In this document: in pieces, positions 43,301 through 55,300 of the stretch | How the letters are laid out: each line of letters opens with the position of its first letter | How positions within the stretch are numbered: position 1 is the stretch's first letter | Origin: Sipunculus nudus | Taxonomy: Eukaryota > Annelida > Sipuncula > Golfingiida > Sipunculidae | NCBI GenBank assembly: GCA_026874595.1 | Contig: CM049309.1 | Location: 69,484,926-69,548,925 of the forward strand | DNA length: 64,000 nucleotides | Reading direction: 5' to 3' | Position numbers and translations under genes: made by a program | The notes under the pieces: generated by a model | The model's database searches: none | What the model was told of the DNA's origin: nothing | Seen by the model: only the letters and a program-made list of their open reading frames with translations

Positions 43301-46300
43301 TATAAATTTTCATGACAAATACACATGTACGGACTTTTTTTTTGCAATGCCTGCAGATACCGCCCTAATTTTTTATGTTTGGGCATATAATGACCAGTTA
43401 CAGATCAAGTTAGCGTTTTGTCCCGGTTGACCTACTTTTGATTTTTTTACGGCACCTAAACATAGAAAATTTCATGAAAAATATAAAATTTCATGACAAA
43501 TGTACATGTACAGCTGTTTTTAGCCCTCAGCTCATAGGATGATGGGCTATTGTCGTCACCCAAGCTGTCCGTCTATCTGTCCGTCCATCTGTCTCTCAGG
43601 AACCATTGTGTGGATTTTCACAAAACTTACTTTGCTCATTGGGACTGATGGTCTGTAGTTGCTGCACAATTTTGGTGGCGTCACCTGTAATTTCTGATTT
43701 TTTAATGAAATTTTATCGAATTTTTAAATTTTGGCCTTTTGTGCGGGATATCTCCAAAGGTATTCAACTAAGGAACTTCATTACTTCAGTGCTTTTGCAT
43801 CATATTTACAAAATCTTGGTCAAGTTCAAAGATGGGTGGTCTTGACTTACTTTTCTAGGTCACAGAGCTTAGTATAGAAAAAAACTTAGGGGGATATTTC
43901 TCAGGAAGAATTTGGTGGATTGTTATAAAACATGGTACATACCTCTCCAATTTGAATTTATAACTGATTATCAACTTTTGCTAATATTCTAGTTTCGCAG
44001 TGCAATGCTTACAGATACTGGCCCAATGTTTGGTGTGTGGGCGCATAATGACCACTTACAGATCGAGTTCGCGTTTCGTCCCAGTTAACCTATTTTTGAC
44101 CAAATGACAGATCCTGAACATAGAAAATTTCATGAAAGACAGAAATTTTTATGAAAAATGCACATGTATGAACTTTTTTTCACAATGCCTGCATACTGGA
44201 CTGATTTTTGGTGTGTTGCTTGATAATGACCTGTTACAGATCCAGTTTGCATTTTGCCCTTCTTGACCTACTTTTGACCATACAACAACTCCTGAACTTA
44301 AAAAATTTTACAAAATTTAACAAATGTTTCTAATTTGCCCCAGGCGGGGGCATTCGTGTCATTCCAACACATCTAGTTTTTCCAAATTCCAGTAAAATTA
44401 TAATAGCCAAGCCTTTGTTCAATGAACATGGAATGATACTTTTTTACTCAGTTTTTGAAGATAATGACCAATTTCACATGTTCTCAGAGGCTGATGAGAA
44501 CATTTCAAAACAATTCAAAATTCAATTAGTATATCTGATAGGCCATTGTGTAACACATTATTACATCATTTTTAGATGAGCTTTGTGGGCCAAGGGTCAG
44601 TAAGAACCTGCTTGCACAAAATAATGACAGATGTTTCACCAAGAGATTTATATGAGTTAATGCTAAAAATATCAATTCAAATAAGACAGGAAATTAGTAT
44701 CAAAATATGTTATGACATCATAATAACAATAGTCCAATACAGTTGATTCTAGTAATTCCATTCAACCAATGCTATAGTCATGTCTGGATCCAACCAGTCT
44801 TATAGACATGCAAGTAAAGGGGTAATTTATAGTTTTCATCAGGTTTAAATCTTTTTAAAGAATATACACTTTAACATGAGTATATAGTATGATGACAGGT
44901 ATACCGGTAATCATATTTGGAAGAATAAATGAATAACAGCAGTGAGGCCTCTAAAAGAAAGTGGAGAATTTTCAGCAAAACTGTTTTAATTAATCTAAAT
45001 AGAAGACACTATACAGTCACACAACAAGTATAATGAGGAAGAGCCAGTTGTACAGATCATTCCATCAAACAACAAAAATAAAAAAGAGACAAACAAAAAA
45101 AGAAAAAAAAAGAAGGAAAACATCTCTGAAAAGCTTGGATCATTTGCTTCTGGTAGCTATATCTGGACCACTTTTCAACAAGATTCACATCGGGTAGATT
45201 TGATGGCACTGAAACCAGGCTGATTAAGCATCTTACCATTCATGTTCCTCACATCTAGTAATTTAGCGGGCTGCAGAAACGGACAGCAGCAAGCCTACAT
45301 GTTAGTTAGGCAGTGCTGCTGCTGGTATAGCCCTTAAATTGTCTACAGCTTCCAGACAGCAGGGACCTGTAAGTTGTACCGTTGTCGTAGAAATAACTGG
45401 ACTTTGATCGCTCCTCGAGCGATTCTGAGTGATCTAACGCAGCCTGCCTGTGGTTATGTCCCTTTTATCAGTCCCTTTGTGAAGGTTCTTTCATTGACAT
45501 CATCATTGAGCCCAAATTGTCCACATCCATTAAAGTTTTCAATTACAGACTTCTGACAAAAGTTCTCAACTCAGATCACCAGGGCTAGCTATGTGCCAAG
45601 AGTTTGTGGTGATTTTTTTTTTTGCACTTTCTTCTTATTGCTTCAGTCAGGAGGGTACTTGTTCATTTCCATTTGTGTGTGTGTTTGTATGTGTGTTCAT
45701 AACAGAACTCTTTCAATCATGAAAGCAATCACATGAAAATTCCCAGGCATCTCAGGAATGGGCCATGGAAATAGATTATATTTTGGCGTAGGTCTGGCTC
45801 ATGATCCAGGTACAGGAAGGACTTCCAGGAATTTTTACAAATGTGCAGTCACATATGCCCGATTGAACATGGGAATCTTGGCAAATAAGTGAATGCAAAC
45901 ACTTGTTTGTTAATATATACCAATTAAAATGGGAATATTGGCCAGTGAATGATTGGAAACACAAGTTGTGGAGTACTTCTCATTAAGGACTGCTCACATG
46001 TTGGAGGCCTGCATTCTTATCATGCATATTTCAAATTTTTATGATACTTTTTGCCATATAGTGATTCTACTATTATTGTTATAATCATAATAATAATAAT
46101 TAACAAACATATCAGAAATGAATAAAGAATAAAATAAATGTTTATTTCATTATTTTAAAGTTATATACCATCTTACTGTTAACATTAAATATATAAGTAA
46201 TTTCCTTCCTGACAGCAATTTATTTTTCATTTTTTAAGTAAGAAGTATAGAAGAGCTATTCATGATATAAGCAATGAATTTTCAGTGAAAATGTAAAAAA

Positions 46301-49300
46301 AAATTATACAGCTTGTAAATATTATTTGATTTAAGGTACCAAGGGAATTGATATCAGACTTACACACAGCAACTCCATTCGAGCCTTTGTCCCAAAGGGA
46401 GCAACTACTCAAACTCTAATTTTTTACAGAAATGTTTTATATGTGACAAGAAATCAAGACAAGTTATTTATTTAATTACATGTTAAAATCTGTTTCTTTT
46501 ATGTTGAACTGGACCATTCCACTTATCAGTATTTTTCATATGATCATGCAGTTTGCTTTACATACTCAGAATTTAATTTTTTTTCTCCAGTTTCTCTTTG
46601 TAAATTCTTCTTTTGAACATACCATGAAATGTTTTCTGAGTTTAGTGTGTTGTTTATCTGGTCACTCTTCATTACTTTCCATGTCACTCTTAAATCTTAA
46701 AAATATATTTAATCTCGCAAATATTCACTTATCCCACAGTATAGTGGTTGTGAATACATGGCTCAGTAGGAAATCATATTGGACTGATAGGGCAATCTTT
46801 AGTTGTGACAAAAGTCATTATTAAGGTCAAGCAAACATATTCCAAATCTCATTATATTATCATATAACATAATTGCATATGAAAAAAATATTAATATAGA
46901 TTTTACATAAAATGAGCCCAATTCCTGGAGGAAAAACATTTTTTTATCTATTTTTCCACTAAAAACATGAGGTTGTGTGATTTGTTCAAAAACTATGGGC
47001 ACATCTATGAGCACTGTCAAATCGGCAGTGACGTCACACACTGGGAAATCCCCTGCGACTAAAAATTCTAGATCTCAGTAAAAGCACAGTATTTCTGCCT
47101 CTGTCAGTCCCAAATTTTCAGCAGAGAATAAAAACAACATGCATAACTAGATCTGAGTTGTTGATAAAATTCAGTCCATGATGTCACACGTGTACCAGCC
47201 AATCAAATCAGGGCAAAGTCTGGGATCTGGGTGAAATTACTTAACCTTATGAGAAAACTGAACTGCAACAACCATCCATCCTACTTCATTAATTGTTAAC
47301 AGCCAGTAATTTATTATTAAAGGTGCCCATTCACCTACCTTTTGAAAAAAAATTTGTGATTTTTGGTTTCCTCTGTATATATATTAATGTTCTAAGGGTA
47401 GTTTTATTTTTTTAAAGTTTTTATAAGGCCTTAGTTAAGGATGTATGAACTTGTTTATCAACAACCCTTTTGTTGACAGAGAAATGTTGACAAACGGGAA
47501 AAACATGTAACATAAGGTGGTAGGTTGCATATATTCATAGGTAGAATTAGAAAGGTCACTTGTTGTAAAAGGCCATTTGCAAAGCTCTGGCTTATTTGAC
47601 TTGCTAAAAAAGCCCTTGTTGAATTTGTTTGATTATTTTGGCAGGCCCCCACATATTATAAACATGTTGATATAAACAAACATGCAGCCTGTGTGCAGTG
47701 ATGTGTGCATTTTCTGGACAATTTTAATAAAAGCTCCAAGGGATTACCTTTAGTTTATGAAGGTCAGATGGGTGATTAGGCCCCTTCAAGCCGAGAGTCC
47801 AGAAATAAGATAAAGAATACAGTTGAAGTGTAAATGCCCATCTATATGGTATATGTTGCCATTTCCTGTTCTGGTAGGATTTAGCTGTTTGGAAGCCACA
47901 GGAAACATAGCATGTTTGTCTGCAGTCAGAAATTCAACAAACATTTACTAGGATAGGCATTTTTAGCTCAGCTGACTGAAAGTCATCTGAGCTATAGCGA
48001 TCACTCTTTATACGTTGTCCGTCTGTCTGTCCGTCTGTCTGCCTGTCTGTCCGTCTGTCTGTCCGTTAACCAGGCACAAATGGTAACCGCTAGAAATGGA
48101 ATCTTCTTACTTGACATCCTGGGAGGTCCATGAAAAATCTCCTTGGAAACCAGAAATTAGGTCTCTGTTACCCATATCCTTTGAGCTATGGGGCCCCAAA
48201 GTACCCCCCAGAAAAGTCCAAAATTTCAAACAAAAACTTCAATATCTCATTAACAACTTGACTGATGGTCATGATTTTTGGCATACATATTGATCATGAG
48301 AGGTTCCATCAGTTCCTGAAGACTGGTGGCGCCACCTGTATTTTTCGATTTTTTACGAATTTTTTTCTCTATTTTTGAGACCTTTAAAAATGTGAACATC
48401 TGTTAACAAGGCACAAATCGTAATGACTGGACTTAGAATCTTCATTCTCAACACACTGAGAGACCTATGAAAAGTCTCCATGGAAACCAGAAATTAGGTC
48501 TATGTTACCCATATCCTTCCAGCTATGGGGCCCCAAACTACCCCCCAGAAAAGTAAAAAATTTCAAACAAAAACTTCAATATCTCATTAAATACTTGACT
48601 GATGGTCATGATTTTTGTCATATATATTGATCATGAGATGTTCCATCACTTCCTGCAGACTGGTGGCGCCACCTGTATCGTTCAACTTTTTACGACTTTT
48701 TTTCTCTATTTTTGAGACCTTTCAAAATGTAAACATCTGTTAACAAGGCACAAATCATAAAGACTGGACCTAGAATCTTCATTCTTGACACACTGAGAGA
48801 CCTATGAAAAGTCTCCATGGAAACCAGAAATTAGGTCTCTGTTACCCATATTCTTCGAGCTATGGAGCCCCAAAGTACCCCCAAGAAAAGTAAAAAATTT
48901 CATACAAAAACTTCAATATCTCATTAACTACTTGACTGATGGTCATGATTTGTAGCATAACTATTGATCATGAGATGTGTCATCACTTCCTGCAGACTGG
49001 TGGTGCCACCTTTATTGTTTGATTTTTTACAATTTTTTCCTCTATTTATGAGACCTTTAAGGATGCTGTCATCTGTTAGCATGGAACAAATCGTAACGAC
49101 TGGACCTAGAATCTTCATTCTTGACACACTGAGAGGTCCATGAAAAATATCCTTGGATCCAGAAATTAGGTCTCTGTTAACCATATCCTTCGAGCTATGG
49201 GGCCCCAAAGTACCCCCCCCCCTGAGTAGTCAAAAATTTCATACAAAAACTTCAATATCTCATTAACTACATCACTGATGGTCATGATTTTTGGCATACA

Positions 49301-52300
49301 TATTGATTATGAAATGTTCCATCAGTTCCTGCAGACTTGTGGCGCCACCTGTATTGTTTGATTTTTTACGATTTTTTCCTCTATTTTTGAGACCTTTAAG
49401 GATGCTGTCATCTGTTAACGTGGCACAAATCATAAGGACTGGACCTAGAATCTTCATTCTCGACACACTGAGAGACCTATGAAAAGTCTCCATGGAAACC
49501 AAAATTAGGTCTCTGTTACCCATATTCTTCGAGCTATGGAGCCCTAAAGTACCCCCAAGAAAAGTAAAAAATTTCATACAAAAACTTCAATATCTCCTTA
49601 ACTACTTGAATGATGATCATGATTTGTGGCATAACTATTGATCATGAGATGTGTCATCTGTTCCTGCAGACTGGTGGCGCCACCTGTATCGTTCGATTTT
49701 TTACGATTTTTTCCTCAATTTTTGAGACCTTTAAGGATGCTGTCATCTGTTAGCATGGCACAAATAGTAACGACTGGACCTAGAATCTTCATTCTCAACA
49801 CACTAGAAGACCTATGAAAAGTCTCCATGGAAACCAGAAATTAGGTCTCTGTTACCCATATCCTTCGAGCAATGGGGCCCGAAAGTACCCCCCCAGAGTA
49901 GTCAAAAATTTCATACAAAAACTTCAATATCTCAATAACTACATCACTGATGGTCATGATTTTTGGCATACATATTGATTATGAGATGTTCCATCAGTTC
50001 CTGCAGACTGGTGGAGCCAGCTATGTTATCTATCAAGAGGGTACAAATTGCAACAACTGGACCTAGAAACTTCATTCTTGTCATGCAAGGAGGCCCATGA
50101 AGAGTGCCTGTGGAAACTTGAAATTAGGTCTCTGTTACCCATATCCTTCAAGCTATAGGACTCTGAAGTATCCCTCAGAATAATGGACAATTTGATACAA
50201 AAGCTGAAGTATCTGAACAACTAATACGGAGATCATCATGATTCTTTGCATGGATATTGACCATTAAGTGTTTTTAGCTCAGCTGACTGTAAGTCATCTG
50301 AAGTATCCCTCAGAATAATGGACAATTTGATACAAAATCTCAAGTATCTAAACAACTATTGCAGTGATCACCATGATTCTTTGCATGGATATTGATCATG
50401 GAATGTGTCATCAGTTTCTGCAGTATGGTGGCGCCACCTGTATTTTTTTTATTTTTATGAATTTTTTTCTCTATTTTTGAGACCTCATAAGATGCAGTCA
50501 TCTGTTAACATGGCACAAATTGTAACAACTGGACCTAGAATCTTCTCTCTTGACATCCTGAGAGGCCCATGAAAAGTTTCCTTAAAAACTTGAAATAAGG
50601 TCTCTGTTACCCATAACCTCTGAGCTATGGGGCTCCGAAGTACCCCCCAGAATAATGGAAAATTTGATACAAAAACTCAAGTATCTGAACAATTATTATA
50701 TTGATCACCATGATTCTTTGCATGGATATTGATCATGAAATGTTTCATCAGTTTCTGCATTCTGGTGGCGCCACCTGTATTTTTTCAATTTTTAGCTCAG
50801 CTGACTGAAAGTCATCTGAGCTGTAGGGATCACCTTTTGTCCGTCGTCCGTCCGGCCATCCAGGCGTCTGTCTGTTAACAGGGCACAAATCGTAACCGCT
50901 AGACCGGGAATCTTCTTACTTGAAATCCTTGGAGGTCTAAGGAAATTCTCCTTGTAAACCTGAAATTAGGTCACTGTGACCTATATTCTTTGAGCTATGG
51001 GGTTCTGAAGTACCCCCCAGAATAATGCAAAATTTAATACAAAAGCTCAAGTATCTGAACAACTTATGCATTAATCACCATGATTCTTTGCATGGATATT
51101 GATCATGGAATGTTTCATCAATTTCTGGAGATTGGTGGCGCCACCTATATTTTTTTTATTTTTTACGATTTTTTTTTCTCTACTTTTGTGATCTTTAAAC
51201 ATTTGGTCATCTGTAAACAGGGCACAAATCATAATGACTGGACCTAGAATCTTCTGTCCTCACCTCCAGGGAAGCCCATAAAAAGGTCTACATGGAAACC
51301 CTAAATAAGGTCCCTGTTACCCATATTCTGTGAGCTATGGGGCCCTGAAGTACCCCCCAGAATAAAGATTTGGTCATATATAAACAGGGCACAAATCATA
51401 ATGACTGGACCTAGAATCTTCTGTCCTCACCTCGAGGGAAGCCCATAAAAGGTCCACATGTAAACCCGAAATAAGGTCCCTGTTACCCATATCCTTCATG
51501 CTCTGGGGCTCCGAAGTACTCCCCAGAATATAGATTTGGTCATCTGTTAACAGAGCACAAATTATAATGACTTGACCTAGAATCTCCTTTCTTGATATGC
51601 TGGGAGGCCCCTGAAAAGTCTCCTTGTGCACCTGAAATTACATCTCTGTTACCCATATCCTTCATCCTATGCGGCTTTGAAATACCCCCCAGAATAAACA
51701 TTTGGATTTGTTAACAGGGCACAAATCATAATAACTGGACCTAGAATTTTATTTTTTGACATGCTGGGAGACCCCTGAAAAGTCATCTTGTAAACCTTGA
51801 AAATAGGTGTCTGTTACCCATATCCTTCATGCTACAGAGCTCCATAGTACCCCAATGAATATTGGATGATTTTATACAAAAGGTCAAGTTTGGAAAAAGT
51901 ATTTCATTCAAATTTGACATTCAGATGATAAAATTACTTTTGTCAATGTCTTCCTGGTCAGCTGAGCGTCATGACCCCTGGGTCACTTGTTAGAAAGTAC
52001 ACAGACATATCAAATGGACAGTCTGGTTTATTTCAAGGGAAAGCATGCCTGTAAGGCATGAGGAAAAACTTGCAAAACTATATGCATTCTCATTGAGATT
52101 TCCCATAAGGTTCTCAACATTAGAGGGCATTCCACTCTGACAGATGTCGGATTGACAAAATGTCGCTTACAGCAGTAGAGCTCGCAAAAATGTTAAAAGG
52201 GATAACATTTACCAATGAATTACAAAATATATAAAGAGCTGTATACCAAGGCTCATGGGTTAGTAGCACTAATCCAAAACGAGAAACAAAAATCTTTTAT

Positions 52301-55300
52301 ACAACTGATATATAGAAAAAGGCTCTGTCTCATATTGGATGTTCACCATATAAGAAGTACAGATGTGACTTACTTGTCTGAACTGTCGGGAACAATTTGT
52401 CACTTGTTTTTACTCACCTTCGGGGAGAATTAGGAAAAGAATTAACTGTTGCCTTAGGCAAGGTTCCCACGGAAAAACCGCCATTCTAGGTATTTTTGTG
52501 AAGATGTCAGATGTTTTCTGGTATCTGATAACATGGTCTTGAGTCATGACATAGCAGTCACAGATCAGAATTGAGACCTTTGTTGTCTGGTACACACACA
52601 CTAATACAACTGTACTCGATCTTTTACACAGTTTAATATTTTAAAAAGAATGCATCTCTACAGTCTGCCAACAGAATATAAAAATATCTTTAGAACTTAG
52701 AAGCATCCTGCAATCACAGCATCCAGCATGGTAAACTTTTTTTTCTGCCAGAGAACACTTGAAACCCTGAAGTAAATGAACAAATATTTTCATGCATGCA
52801 TGTATACATAACTTACTTTATTACCACATTTTTTTCTTGCCGGGTGCCTTATAGAAGTATCAGGGCTTTCAATAGAAAGTGGTTTTTGAGAGTCTAGGAT
52901 GCCTAGACCAAAAGTATGAAGAGTCATGTGGGAATTTGGAGCGTCCCCGGGGGGGGGGGGTGTCCTTGTCAGACTTGAAAGGATTTTTTAAATATCATTA
53001 CCGGTAACTATATTATCAAGTGCTATTAGTCAATTATAAGAATTGTAAGGGTCAATTTTCAATTGTCAGTGCAGTCTTTACAGAATGGACTGGTTTGTTT
53101 GAGCTAGTCAGCAATGGTCAGTGGCTGCTGCAGCAGCTAACTTTGGTTCTCTGTATCCTTCAGCCAGTTGCTCTAACCACAATACGATCAATTGATGATT
53201 AATCAATTATCAGTTGCCTTTTCCTTTGTGTCAGAATTAAAATATTGGTTCTTAGGACCATACCTTGAACTACCTCATTCTAGCAGTCATTCTAAAGTCC
53301 AATATACTGCACATTTTATTTTCTGTTCTAAAGATTTCCATGAAACATAAAGCAAACCCTCTGTGTTGTAAATGTGGAAATTTGGTTAAGAAACAGTGAA
53401 ATCAGAACAATGGATCACTTGTAATAGAAATGTGAAAGAATGTAAGTAATTGTTCAGAATGTACAATAAATCTGAGCAGTACAGGGTTGAAATATATGTC
53501 TTTTTGTGTATATCCCAATTTAAAATTTAAAAAATGTATCAATTCTCATTAAATAGACACATTATAGATCTCTGTATCTTAGCAGAGCAAACAGCTTGCT
53601 TGATCCCCCTAGTGTCCTGAAAATGGTGTTCCAGTGACACTGTGTTAAATGTCACCAGCTTTTCATAAAGGGATAGACGGTGGGGTGGGTATGTTGTCCA
53701 CAAGGTGCTGACAAGATCTCACCAGAGAAAGCAGTCTCTGGAACTACAGGGGACAAAATCCTATTACTTTTGCTCAATTTATTGGCCAGGTTCTATTAAC
53801 GGTGGCCATGGCAGACCGCTGGGTTAGGATCTCTGAGGCCCCCAGTGAGATACAGTGTCATGTGTCCAATGGAAACTGTCACGTCGTCCTTATGTAGCAT
53901 AATGACGAACACTTCAGTTTTGGCCAGGGATAGAATTTTTTACCTGTGTGTGTTTTGGTCTAAAACCGTTAATGTAAGTCAAGAGTTTTCCCACATGCCA
54001 GCACCCCCCTGAGGGGACCTTTTTTCACAGCTGTCATTAACGTTTGTGATTTCCTCAACACTCAAATGAGTTATGGTGTGAAACCCCAGTGCATTGCAGT
54101 CATAAAAACCTATGCGTTTTTTTTAGTTCAAATTTTAACACGTACATCATGTGATATGGCTTATTTAAACATTAAGGTAAGGTTACAAACTGTTGCACGT
54201 TAACTTGAAGTTTATTATACCAGTAATTTTGTTTTTCATTGCCGCATTACAAGCCATTTTTCTGTGTGGCAGAATTTCCACTGACTCCTGTATTTTTCTC
54301 ATTAAAAAAAAAATTCTCCCTAAATTTCCTATATTTCCAGTATTAGATTATAATCTCCTGTATTTTCCTATATTGTTTTCATAGCACAGTTCTGTTTCTG
54401 ATATAACCCATATTACTGAATAAGTATTCTTATACATATCCCTATATTATTGAACACAACCAGCTCCTTAATAGAATGGTCCATGTATGTGTTGCAGGTG
54501 TACAGAAACAGCCCTCTAAACCAATTAAACAGACCTTTACATGTTGTTTTGAGAATTTATGGTCATATTATGTAAACAAGTATAACATGGTTGTGCAGTG
54601 AAAATTCCTGTGTTTTTTCTGTATTTTTGGCTGAAAATTCCTTTAAACTTCTATAATTTTCCTCCTCACATTTCTTCAATTGTTACCCCTGACCCTATGG
54701 GGGGGGGGGGGTGACTATGCAGTCAGGTCTGGATGTGTGTCGGTGTATGTTTCTCTTTGTCTGTATTATGCTACACTTAACTGCAAACTTGAGATGGTTA
54801 AACAAATATACAACACATCATGATTAATAAACTGTTAATTATGTAAACTACCATTCATTCTATATTGAATAATTCAAGTACTTTGGTTCATAACTTGAAG
54901 ATTTTAACACCAAATCTTGTGATAACATGGAAGAGGCTTGCATTCTTTAGAATGCAGATTTCTAATTAATTTAAGTGAAAAATATTCAAGTTCTGGTGCA
55001 TACTGTTATTTTTTCATTAATGAATATATGACAAGTGTGGATATTTAATTTATGTTGCAATAAAAGCCTAGTACAAGACATGTTGGAATAAACTGCTCTT
55101 AAAGCTTGTTTTATTAAAGCAAAAGGTACTGACAGAAAACTTTAAATGATCTGAAATTTGATGCAGAGGGGTTAATTACCTTGATGTTATATCAGTAAAC
55201 ATTTTATTGGCTGTACAGCTTCTGACATAGAGATAGGCAGGGTATTAGGCTTAAGTGAGTTTTATGTTTTAGTGTATTTAATTCAGTATGAAGATTTCTA

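Noticed and set aside
46480-46824. 114-codon plus-strand ORF as a gene
   Set aside because: Hydrophobic Phe/Leu/Ser composition typical of T-rich sequence, no known family.
49272-49577. Minus-strand ORFs of 94 and 101 codons with similar sequence (48924-49208 and 49272-49577)
   Set aside because: They look like paralogous proteins, but are the same frame of consecutive 337-bp repeat units.
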